Below, piece after piece: positions 8,159 to 15,805 of a DNA stretch of 22,980 nt (position 1 is its first letter; each line of letters starts with the position of its first letter). Below the pieces are notes generated by a model, which was not told where the DNA came from, made no database searches, and worked only from the letters and a program-made list of their open reading frames with translations. This DNA comes from DATGKD01 sp035294855. GTDB taxonomy: Bacteria; Actinomycetota; Acidimicrobiia; Acidimicrobiales; UBA8190. The translations under genes and the position numbers were made by a program. The DNA is taken from the NCBI GenBank assembly GCA_035294855.1, contig DATGKD010000231.1, positions 1-22,980 on the forward strand. The letters run 5' to 3'.

Positions 8159-8569
8159 TCAGCGCCCCCCGGGGAAGAAGATCTCGATCTCGCGGGCCGC
8201 TGACTCTGCTGAGTCCGAGCCGTGCACCAGGTTCTCGGTGAGGACGGTGCCGAGGTCACCTCTGATCGTCCCCGGCGGCGCCGCCGCGGGGTCCGTCGGT
8301 CCCATGAGCGTGCGGACGATGCGCCACGTGTCCTCGGGGCCTTCGACGAGCAGGACCCACGACGGCGATCGGGTGATGAACGAGATGAGCTCGCCGTAGA
8401 AGGGCTTCTCCCGGTGCTCCTCGTAGTGGCGCGCCGCCGTGGCCTCGTCGATCGGTCGGAGCGCTCCCGCCACGATCCGCAGGCCCTTGCGCTCGAGGCG
8501 GGCGATGATCTCGCCCGCGAGCCCGCGCTCGACCGCGTCGGGCTTGCAGATGACGAGCGTCCGGTTCAT
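8159..8569 (-). CDS. ndk: Nucleoside diphosphate kinase
   Basis: Ndk transfers the gamma phosphate from ATP to nucleoside diphosphates through a phosphohistidine. The 136-residue protein has the family start MNRTLVICKPDAVERGL and the active-site block NLVHGSDS with the catalytic His116; length is standard. It is cytosolic. It follows folC by only 12 nt, yet the ATG has no Shine-Dalgarno sequence. Instead TAGCCT, which begins with the folC stop codon, lies 9 nt upstream, suggesting a leaderless transcript. The gene may therefore be expressed both by read-through from folC and from its own start. Confidence 0.97.
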   Translation of the reverse strand: MNRTLVICKPDAVERGLAGEIIARLERKGLRIVAGALRPIDEATAARHYEEHREKPFYGELISFITRSPSWVLLVEGPEDTWRIVRTLMGPTDPAAAPPGTIRGDLGTVLTENLVHGSDSAESAAREIEIFFPGGR

Positions 8570-8578
8570 GGTCGGGCG

Positions 8579-8584
8579 AGGCTA
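8579..8584 (-). promoter_or_regulatory. -10-like TAGCCT for leaderless ndk, overlapping the folC stop
   Basis: The hexamer TAGCCT on the minus strand ends 9 nt before the ndk ATG, and its first three bases are the folC stop codon. There is no ribosome binding site in between and no clear -35. This fits an actinobacterial leaderless promoter of TANNNT type. Confidence 0.45.
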
Positions 8585-9934
8585 CCGGGGGTCGGCGAAC
8601 TCCGTCGAGGAGACGAAGCGCTCGCGCGCCTCGGCCACGACGTACAGCGACCCGGTCACGAGCACCATGCCGTCCGTCCCCACCTGGCCGATGGCGAGGG
8701 TCACCGCGTCCCCGACGGAGTCGGCGGCGAGCGCACGCAGACCGGCGGCACGCGCCGCCTCGGCGACGTCGGTCGCAGGGAGGGTGCGCGGCGACGGCGC
8801 CGGGCACGCCACCACGGTGCGGACCCCGGCCGGGGACAGTGCTTCGAGCATGGCGCTCGGGTCGCGCCCGTGCAGCATGCCGACCACCGCCACGGTGTCG
8901 CCCCCGGACCACAACTCCTCGGCCACGGCGCGCGCCAGAGCCTGCGCGCCGGCGACGTTGTGCGCGCCGTCGAGGACGACGAGCGGGTTGCGCTCCACGA
9001 TCTCGATCCGCCCCGGGGCACGCACGAGGGACAGGGCTTGCTCCACGACCTCGGACGCGAGCGGGCCGCCGAAGAACGCCTCGGCCGCCGCCAGCGCGCA
9101 CGCCGCGTTGTCGGCCTGGTGCACGCCGTGCAGGGGCAGGAACACCTCCTCGTACCGCGCCGCGGGAGTCCTCAGGTCCACCAGTCGGCCCCCCACCGCG
9201 ACGTGGGCGGCGTCGCAGTCGAAGTCCTCGCCGCGCATCCACATCTCGGTCAGCCCGGCGGCGCGGCCGGCGGCGAGAAAGACCTCGGCCAGCTCGGGCT
9301 CGGTCTCCCCCACCAGGAGGCGGCTCCCGGGCTTCACGATCCCGGACTTCTCCGTGGCGATGTCCAGCAACGTCGGACCGAGCACCTCGACGTGGTCGTA
9401 GCTGACGTTGGTCACGACCGCCACGTCCGGCTCCACCACGTTGGTCGCGTCCCATCGCCCGCCCAGCCCGACCTCGACGACGGCGACGTCCACCGCGACG
9501 TCGGCGAACCACCGGAACGCGGCGGCGGTGAGCAACTCGAAGCGGTTGAGGGGCTCCGGCAGGAGCGGTTCGAGCAATTGGAGCGCCGCCAGCGTCTCGG
9601 CCAGGTCCTCGTCGTCGATGGGGTCGTCGTCGCGCGTGATGCGCTCGTTCACGCGTGCCAGGTTGGGGCTCGTGTACGTGCCCACCGTCAGGCCGTTCGC
9701 CATGAGGAGCTCGGTGAGGATCTTGGCCGTGGACCCCTTGCCGTTCGTCCCCGTCAGGTGGATGACGGGGCACGCCAGCTGCGGGTCGTCCAACAGGTCG
9801 CAGACGGCCCGCATGCGGTCGAGCGTCGGTGCCGACAGCCGCGTGGGCATGGCCAGCTCGTAATTGGTGTGGGCGTCGAGCCAGCCGACGAGCTCGTCGC
9901 GCCGCTCGTTCGCGCCGCTCGGACGCGTGGGCAC
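8582..9934 (-). CDS. folC: Folylpolyglutamate synthase / dihydrofolate synthase
   Basis: FolC adds glutamate to folates (and in many bacteria makes dihydrofolate from dihydropteroate) using ATP. The 450-residue protein has the Mur-ligase-like P-loop TGTNGKGST (residues 61-69), followed by TYTSPNLARVNERI (the substrate loop), EVGLGGRWDATN in the central domain, and DGAHN in the C-terminal domain. All are diagnostic. The start is GTG 9934, 16 nt after the clpX stop, without a strong Shine-Dalgarno sequence; the internal ATG at residue 29 (9850) would cut into the conserved N-terminal helix, so I keep the GTG. In many actinobacteria valS lies between clpX and folC; here folC follows clpX directly. 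Confidence 0.95.
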   Translation of the reverse strand: MPTRPSGANERRDELVGWLDAHTNYELAMPTRLSAPTLDRMRAVCDLLDDPQLACPVIHLTGTNGKGSTAKILTELLMANGLTVGTYTSPNLARVNERITRDDDPIDDEDLAETLAALQLLEPLLPEPLNRFELLTAAAFRWFADVAVDVAVVEVGLGGRWDATNVVEPDVAVVTNVSYDHVEVLGPTLLDIATEKSGIVKPGSRLLVGETEPELAEVFLAAGRAAGLTEMWMRGEDFDCDAAHVAVGGRLVDLRTPAARYEEVFLPLHGVHQADNAACALAAAEAFFGGPLASEVVEQALSLVRAPGRIEIVERNPLVVLDGAHNVAGAQALARAVAEELWSGGDTVAVVGMLHGRDPSAMLEALSPAGVRTVVACPAPSPRTLPATDVAEAARAAGLRALAADSVGDAVTLAIGQVGTDGMVLVTGSLYVVAEARERFVSSTEFADPR

Positions 9935-9950
9935 CGGTGTCGGGACGAGG

Positions 9951-11225
<1,275 letters not shown>

Positions 11226-11253
11226 CCTCGACCCCCTTCCTCGGACCCGTAGC

Positions 11254-11892
11254 CTACGCTGCGCCGACCGCTTCGGTGGCGCCTACGGCGTCCCGGGTGG
11301 TGATGACCTCGTCGATCAGGCCGTAGGCCACCGCCTCGTCGGCGGTGATGACGAAGTCGCGGTCCGTGTCACGGGCGATCTTGTCGACCGGTTGGCCGGT
11401 GTCCTCGGCGAGCATCGAGTTGAGGAGATCGCGCATCCGGATGATCTCCTTCGCCTGCAGCTCGATGTCGCTGGCTTGCCCGGCCGCGCCACCCCAGGGC
11501 TGGTGCAGGAGGATGCGCGCGTGCGGCAGCGCAAAGCGCTTCTCCTTGGCCCCCGCGGCGAGCAGGACGGCGGCCGCCGAGGCGGCTTGTCCGAAGCAGA
11601 ACGTCGACACGTCGGGCTTGACGAACTTCATCGTGTCGTAGATGGCGAAGAGCGCGGTGATGTCGCCGCCCGGCGAGTTGACGTAGAGGTGGATGTCCTT
11701 CTCGGGCTCTTCGTACTCGAGGAACAACAGCTGCGCGCAGATCAGGTTGGCCACGGCGTCGTCGATCGGCGTGCCGAGGATGATGATGCGCTCTTTGAGC
11801 AACCGTGAGTAGAGGTCGTAGCCCCGCTCGCCGCGGCTCGTCTGCTCGATGACGGTGGGCACCAGGTAGCCACGGGCGGAACCTGAGCTCAC
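11254..11892 (-). CDS. clpP: ATP-dependent Clp protease proteolytic subunit ClpP (ClpP2-like)
   Basis: ClpP is the serine peptidase chamber that degrades proteins unfolded by ClpX. The 212-residue product carries the complete triad: Ser105 in GQAASAAAVLLAAG, His130 in LLHQPW and Asp179 in RDTDRD. The GQAASAAAV block and SDIELQAKEI resemble mycobacterial ClpP2 more than ClpP1. Most actinobacteria encode clpP1 and clpP2 side by side; only one gene is present here. Translation starts at GTG 11892, overlapping the trigger factor stop as GTGA, so the two are coupled. The first residues (SSGSARGYLVPTVIEQ) may include a short propeptide, as is common. Confidence 0.97.
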   Translation of the reverse strand: MSSGSARGYLVPTVIEQTSRGERGYDLYSRLLKERIIILGTPIDDAVANLICAQLLFLEYEEPEKDIHLYVNSPGGDITALFAIYDTMKFVKPDVSTFCFGQAASAAAVLLAAGAKEKRFALPHARILLHQPWGGAAGQASDIELQAKEIIRMRDLLNSMLAEDTGQPVDKIARDTDRDFVITADEAVAYGLIDEVITTRDAVGATEAVGAA

Positions 11893-13334
11893 GATTCGGC
11901 CTCCACCGCGGACCCTCGTTCCACCTGCACGTCTTCGCTCCCTTGCTCGTCCAGATGGTCGGCTTCGTCCGTGGGACCGGCGCCCGCGTCCGACGCGTCA
12001 CCCGGATCCTGTGCTCTCGCATCCGCCCTGAGGAGGTCCGCGTCGACGGGGCTTCCGTCTTCGTCGACCAACTCGACATGGTCGAGAAGCCAGGTGAGTG
12101 CCTTCGCCTTTCTCCGCTCCGAGCGTACCGCGGGGAGCCTCCCATCGCGGTCCAAGCGACGCCGGAGCTCGGCGGGTTTCATCTGCGCCCGCTCTGCCAT
12201 CGCGACCACGGCGTCGTCCAGTTCACCGTCGTCGACCTGCAGGTCCTCGGCGTCGGCCAGTGCCCGCAGGGCGAGGTCGAGGCGCACGGCGCCGGCCGAT
12301 TCCTCACGTAACTCGGCCACCAGGCCCGCCTCGTCGCGACCCGAGGCGGCGAGGAACTGGTCGACCGAGATGTGGCGAGCCTCGAGACGGTGGCCGAGAT
12401 CGTGCAGGCGGTCACGTACCTCCACGTTCACCAGGGCCTCGGGTGGTTCGTCGGCGACGAGCCCCACGAGTGCGTCGCGCGCCCCTTGTTGCCAGGCCAG
12501 TTGCGCCTGCACCAACTTGAGCTGACCGACCCGCTTCCGGATGTCGTCGCGCAGGGCGTCCAGCGTGTCGAACTCCGACGCCTCGGACGCCCAGTCGTCG
12601 GTGGCGTCGGGGAGGACCTTCTCCTTCACCTCTTTGACGAGCACCCGCACCGACACGGGGTGCTCGATGCCGTCGGAGGTGCGCACCGGCGTGGAGAACT
12701 CGAGGATGTCGCCTGCCTTGGCGCCGCGCAGGTTGTCGTCGAGGCCCGGCAGGTCCGAACCGCTCCCCACTTCGTAGAGGTAGTCCTTCAGGTCGAGGTC
12801 GTCCTCACCGGCGCCCGAGCCGTGGAGGTCGATCGTCACGTGGTCGCGGTCGCGCGCCGGCCGGGCGACGGTCTGGAGCTCGCCCGACTGCTCGCGCAGC
12901 CGGTCGACCTGCGCGTCGACCTCCTCGTCGGAGACTTCGAGCTTGGGCACCGTGACGACCAGACCCTGATAGCCGGCGATCGACACCGTCGGCCGGACCT
13001 CCACCACGGCGTCGAACGTCACGGCGCCACCGTCTTCTCCGGAGGTGATGTCGATGTCGGGCGGAGAGATCGGGTCGACCTCGGTGTCCGACACCGCCCT
13101 GGCGTACAGGTCCGGGAGCGCGTCGCTGATGGCCTGCTGGCGGAGCGCGCCCGCTCCTCCCAGGCGGGCCTCCAGGACCGGACGCGGGACCTTGCCGGGA
13201 CGGAACCCGGGGATCCGCACCTGGCGCGCCAGCCGGCGGAACGTGTCGTCGAGCGCCTGTGCCACCTCGTCTTCGTCGACCTCGACGGACAACCGAACGC
13301 GATTGCCCTCGACGGCCTCGGCGGTGGCGCGCAT
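11889..13334 (-). CDS. tig: Trigger factor (ribosome-associated chaperone and prolyl isomerase)
   Basis: Trigger factor binds at the ribosomal exit tunnel and helps nascent chains fold. From ATG 13334 the protein has 481 residues. The ribosome-docking signature GFRPGK is at 43-48. An FKBP-like isomerase domain follows (DHVTIDLHG to LVKEVKEK, roughly 155-245), then the helical chaperone domain, and a long acidic tail rich in Asp, Glu and Ala at the C-terminus that looks disordered. Upstream in-frame codons up to 13388 exist but lack family resemblance. The ATG has no Shine-Dalgarno sequence; TAGACT ends 10 nt upstream, suggesting a nearly leaderless mRNA. It heads the tig-clpP-clpX cluster, overlapping clpP by GTGA. 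Confidence 0.95.
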   Translation of the reverse strand: MRATAEAVEGNRVRLSVEVDEDEVAQALDDTFRRLARQVRIPGFRPGKVPRPVLEARLGGAGALRQQAISDALPDLYARAVSDTEVDPISPPDIDITSGEDGGAVTFDAVVEVRPTVSIAGYQGLVVTVPKLEVSDEEVDAQVDRLREQSGELQTVARPARDRDHVTIDLHGSGAGEDDLDLKDYLYEVGSGSDLPGLDDNLRGAKAGDILEFSTPVRTSDGIEHPVSVRVLVKEVKEKVLPDATDDWASEASEFDTLDALRDDIRKRVGQLKLVQAQLAWQQGARDALVGLVADEPPEALVNVEVRDRLHDLGHRLEARHISVDQFLAASGRDEAGLVAELREESAGAVRLDLALRALADAEDLQVDDGELDDAVVAMAERAQMKPAELRRRLDRDGRLPAVRSERRKAKALTWLLDHVELVDEDGSPVDADLLRADARAQDPGDASDAGAGPTDEADHLDEQGSEDVQVERGSAVEAES

Positions 13335-13344
13335 AGGGAGGCGA

Positions 13345-13350
13345 AGTCTA
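13345..13350 (-). promoter_or_regulatory. -10-like TAGACT just upstream of tig
   Basis: TAGACT on the minus strand ends 10 nt before the tig ATG; the bases in between (TCGCCTCCCT) hold no ribosome binding site. A start site about 7 nt after the hexamer would leave a leader of only a few nt. No -35 match is seen. Confidence 0.45.
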
Positions 13351-13415
13351 CCGGTGCCCGGCGGCGCCCCCCTGCCCCGCCGAGTCACGGACGGGCGCCT
13401 CGGATCACGAAGGTT

Positions 13416-14243
13416 TCAGATCATGAAGGCCATGGCGCGCAGGACGGTCTCCCCGAGAGCGGTGTCGCCTCTCACCTCCACCAGTCCGGCGGCCAGCGCG
13501 GCGTCGCCGGGCACGCGACCGCACCCCAGGCGCCAGAACGTCTCGGCGTCCATGTCGAGTGTCACGGTCGGCTGGCTTCTCGCCGGCTCGGTCCCCGACG
13601 CGACGTCGAAGCCCGCGCGCCCTTGGCGGACCGCGACGTCCATGCGCCGCGGCCAGCTGCCGCGCAGCTCGAACCGGACCGAGGCGCCGTCGGGCGCTCC
13701 GGCTCTCTTGCCGACCACGTACGGCATGGCGGAGCTGATGCGTTCCAGCGAGAGCGACGCCGCGTCGCCGGAAGCGTGGCCCGGCCGGCCGGTGGCGACG
13801 CGCATGTCCTGTTCGTGCACCCAGCAGTCCATCACGCGCACGCGCATGAACTCCCGGTACGGGACCGGGCCCACCGGGCTCGGTCCGATCTCGTCGAAGC
13901 GCTCGTTCGGCATCGACCGCAGCGCGTCGAGCCGCCTGCGCGTCACGGCGTGGAACTCGTCGAGCACGTCGTGGCCGGGCACCGACCGGCGGGCCGCGAC
14001 CCACGCTTCGTTGCGGGCGCCCACCTCGTTGTGCACGTGGGGCGGCGGCTCGGCCTCGACCGGAGGTGCGGGCTCGCCGAGGAGGGACCGCTCGGTGCCC
14101 ACCATGTGGGACACGAGGTCGCGCACCGTCCACCCCGGGCACTCGGTGGGAAGGTCCCAGTCGTTGTCGTCGAGGAGCCGGCCGAGCTCGACGATGGCGC
14201 GCCACTCCTCGGCGAGGACCTCGACCACCGGCTCGACCCCCAC
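13416..14243 (-). CDS. Maleylpyruvate isomerase family (mycothiol-dependent, DinB-like) protein
   Basis: This 275-residue protein has the N-terminal signature of the MDMPI/DinB-like fold: CPGWTVRDLVSHMVGTERSL, with His46 as likely metal ligand, then MDCWVHEQDMR (Asp139 and His143). In characterised maleylpyruvate isomerase the metal ligands are His, Glu and His; here Asp139 takes the Glu position, which many paralogues share. The C-terminal part resembles the SCP2-like MDMPI C domain. Family members use mycothiol, the actinobacterial thiol, for isomerisation, transfer or detoxification; the substrate cannot be told from sequence. Start is GTG 14243 with GGAGG 5 nt upstream. It is followed by tig on the same strand after 81 nt and diverges from the DUF5679 gene. 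Confidence 0.82.
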   Translation of the reverse strand: MGVEPVVEVLAEEWRAIVELGRLLDDNDWDLPTECPGWTVRDLVSHMVGTERSLLGEPAPPVEAEPPPHVHNEVGARNEAWVAARRSVPGHDVLDEFHAVTRRRLDALRSMPNERFDEIGPSPVGPVPYREFMRVRVMDCWVHEQDMRVATGRPGHASGDAASLSLERISSAMPYVVGKRAGAPDGASVRFELRGSWPRRMDVAVRQGRAGFDVASGTEPARSQPTVTLDMDAETFWRLGCGRVPGDAALAAGLVEVRGDTALGETVLRAMAFMI

Positions 14244-14491
14244 GGGCTCCTCCCTCCTCGGCCGCCGTCCGGTCGACCCCGTCCACCAGTGTGGCGGGCC
14301 TCGCCCGCGAGCGCGGCCCCGGCTCCCCGCCGGCCCCCGCCGCCCCGGGGTCCTCCGGTGTCATCCCTGCTCAGGGCGGCCACGACCGCCTCCACCGGCA
14401 GGGCGCCGGGGGAGGCATCCACGATCACCGGGGGACCCGCAGGTAGCGTCGACCAGACCCCTTGGCGGGGAGCACAGCGAGGAGGGCCAAC
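14244..14491. other. 248-bp divergent intergenic region
   Basis: This separates the minus-strand isomerase-family gene from the plus-strand DUF5679 gene and must contain promoters for both. A TAGCGT hexamer at 14444-14449 (plus) would give DUF5679 a leader of about 35-40 nt, but no -35 is evident. On the minus strand one frame reads protein-like for about 35 codons (PPVIVDASPGALPVEAVVAA) but no start with a ribosome binding site is visible. No repeat or RNA gene was seen. Confidence 0.4.
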
Positions 14492-14641
14492 GTGGCGTCG
14501 TACGAGGGCTACTGCGTGAAGTGCCGCGAGAAGCGGCAGTTCGACGGGCAAGAGGTCGAGCTCGCGAACGGGCGCCGTGCCGCCCAGGGAAACTGCCCCA
14601 CCTGCGGCACGAAGATGAACCGCATCCTGGGCAAGAAGTAG
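14492..14641 (+). CDS. DUF5679 small zinc-ribbon protein
   Basis: A GTG at 14492, with a strong GAGGAGGG six nt upstream, opens a 49-codon frame ending in TAG. The product has two CxxC knuckles, Cys8/Cys11 (GYCVKC) and Cys35/Cys38 (CPTCGT), enclosing about 23 residues, and a basic C-terminus (MNRILGKK). This matches DUF5679, a small family in actinobacteria and other groups with no known function to my knowledge. The spacing predicts one structural zinc. Basic charge and small size would allow nucleic acid or ribosome binding, but that is speculation. A strong hairpin follows 24 nt after the stop, so it is probably a monocistronic unit. Confidence 0.88.
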   Translation: MASYEGYCVKCREKRQFDGQEVELANGRRAAQGNCPTCGTKMNRILGKK

Positions 14642-14664
14642 GCCGCCCCAGCTACCGAGCACGC

Positions 14665-14690
14665 GCGAGCGGGGACGGGCCCCGGCTCGC
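14665..14690 (+). terminator. Strong hairpin between convergent DUF5679 and ppx genes
   Basis: GCGAGC-GGGG, a 5-nt loop, then CCCC-(g)-GCTCGC form a 10-bp stem with one bulged G, centred between the convergent DUF5679 and ppx genes. No U-tract follows, as is usual in high-GC actinobacteria. It could stop transcription from both sides. A 9-bp tandem repeat (CATCACCGG twice, 14691-14708) lies directly after it. Confidence 0.45.
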
Positions 14691-14728
14691 CATCACCGGC
14701 ATCACCGGCACGCCCACCTTCGCGGCCG

Positions 14729-15712
14729 TCAGCGGCGCGCCCGGCTGCCTGCGGTGGCAGCCCCCGGGAAGCGAGCGAGCGCGTCGAGCAAGGCGCCCTC
14801 CCGTAGCCCCCATTCGCTCACCACGAATCGATCCACCCGGAGTTCCGTCGCGACCGTCGCCAGCACCGACGCCCCCACGGGAAGCAGCGGTGCTCGCCGC
14901 GCCTGCATGCCGGGCAGCGCCAGCCGACCCTTCAGATCGAGGTGCGCGAGCTGCTCGGCGAGCTCGGTGACCTGACCGGCGGGCAGCTCCACCTGGTTCA
15001 CCTCGCCTGGGCCGTCCGAGCGCCGGCGACGGGCCCGCCCGGTCCCCAGTCGGGCGAGCGCGCGGACGGTGCCCCCACTCACGACCGTCCGGGCGGCGAC
15101 ACCGGCGAAGCGGTCGACCACCTCCTTGATGGGTGCGAGCTCGTCGACGGTGCGCGCCGCCAGCGCCGCCCGGTCGGCGTCGGAGAGGACGTCACCGGTG
15201 CCGAGCTCCCCGCGCAGCCGGGCGGGGCCGACCGGCGCGCTGGTCGCCACGAGCACGCGCCTCGTGTCGCCGATGGCCGCCTCGAGGCTGCCTCCACCGA
15301 GGTCGATGCCGAGGGCGAGGGAGTCCCCGATCCACACCCCGGCACGCTGGCCGATGAAGCAGAGGCGCGCCTCCTCCTCACCGTCGAGCACGCGCACCGG
15401 GCTGCCGACGACGCGCGCCAGGCGCTCCACGACTTCCGGGCCGTTGGCGGCGTCCCGCAGCGCGGCGGTGCCGAGCGCGACGACCAGGTCGACGCGCCCG
15501 CCGTTCAAGCCGCCGCGCAGGCGCTTGACCGCGGCGACGGCTGCCGCGGCCCGCTCCCGGGGGATGGCCCCGCGTTGGCCCACGCTGAGTCCCAGGTTGA
15601 GCGAAGCCCGCCGGTGCACGACGGGGACGAGCGCCTGATCCCCCGTGACCTCGCAGACGACGAGGTGGAAGGAGCTGCTCCCCAGGTCCCACACCGCCGC
15701 GCGCACGGGCAC
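14729..15712 (-). CDS. ppx: Ppx/GppA family phosphatase (exopolyphosphatase / pppGpp phosphohydrolase)
   Basis: This 327-residue protein has the ASKHA fold of the Ppx/GppA family: phosphate 1 loop WDLGSSSFHLVV at the N-terminus, ALGTAALRDAANG (catalytic-region motif), DGEEEARLCFIG, phosphate 2 loop GIDLGGGSLE, and VVSGGTVRALA. Members cleave terminal phosphate from polyphosphate or from pppGpp; the two activities cannot be separated by eye, and actinobacteria often have two paralogues of this short form (about 320-345 residues, without the C-terminal HD domain). Start is GTG 15712. It has no ribosome binding site, but TACGTT lies 8 nt upstream, suggesting a leaderless mRNA. It is downstream of the phosphoketolase gene on the same strand. 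Confidence 0.88.
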   Translation of the reverse strand: MPVRAAVWDLGSSSFHLVVCEVTGDQALVPVVHRRASLNLGLSVGQRGAIPRERAAAAVAAVKRLRGGLNGGRVDLVVALGTAALRDAANGPEVVERLARVVGSPVRVLDGEEEARLCFIGQRAGVWIGDSLALGIDLGGGSLEAAIGDTRRVLVATSAPVGPARLRGELGTGDVLSDADRAALAARTVDELAPIKEVVDRFAGVAARTVVSGGTVRALARLGTGRARRRRSDGPGEVNQVELPAGQVTELAEQLAHLDLKGRLALPGMQARRAPLLPVGASVLATVATELRVDRFVVSEWGLREGALLDALARFPGAATAGSRARR

Positions 15713-15720
15713 GGCGGGCG

Positions 15721-15726
15721 AACGTA
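15721..15726 (-). promoter_or_regulatory. -10-like TACGTT for leaderless ppx
   Basis: TACGTT on the minus strand is followed by 8 nt (CGCCCGCC) and then the ppx GTG. There is no Shine-Dalgarno sequence between them, consistent with a leaderless start. Confidence 0.4.
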
Positions 15727-15782
15727 GTCGGGTCCCGGTCCCGGCCCCGGCACGGACCCCCCGACAACGGGTCGCACCGCCG

Positions 15783-15805
15783 GCGCCCGGCCGGCGAGCG
15801 GGCGC
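15783..15805 (-). terminator. Hairpin directly after the phosphoketolase stop
   Basis: Immediately after the xfp stop codon the minus strand reads GCGCCCG, a 9-nt loop, CGGGCGC: a perfect 7-bp GC stem. There is no U-run. Its position abutting the stop and ahead of the ppx start supports a terminator separating xfp from ppx. Confidence 0.4.

Noticed and set aside
13405..14364. A 319-codon minus-strand frame overlapping the isomerase-family gene
   Set aside because: The alternative frame at 13416-14243 carries the CPGWTVRDLVSHM and WVHEQD signatures and a strong ribosome binding site; this one is Arg/Gly-rich noise.
12372..14519. A 715-codon plus-strand frame opposite tig and the isomerase-family gene
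   Set aside because: It spans two real minus-strand genes and the gap between them; composition is that of a codon-bias shadow.
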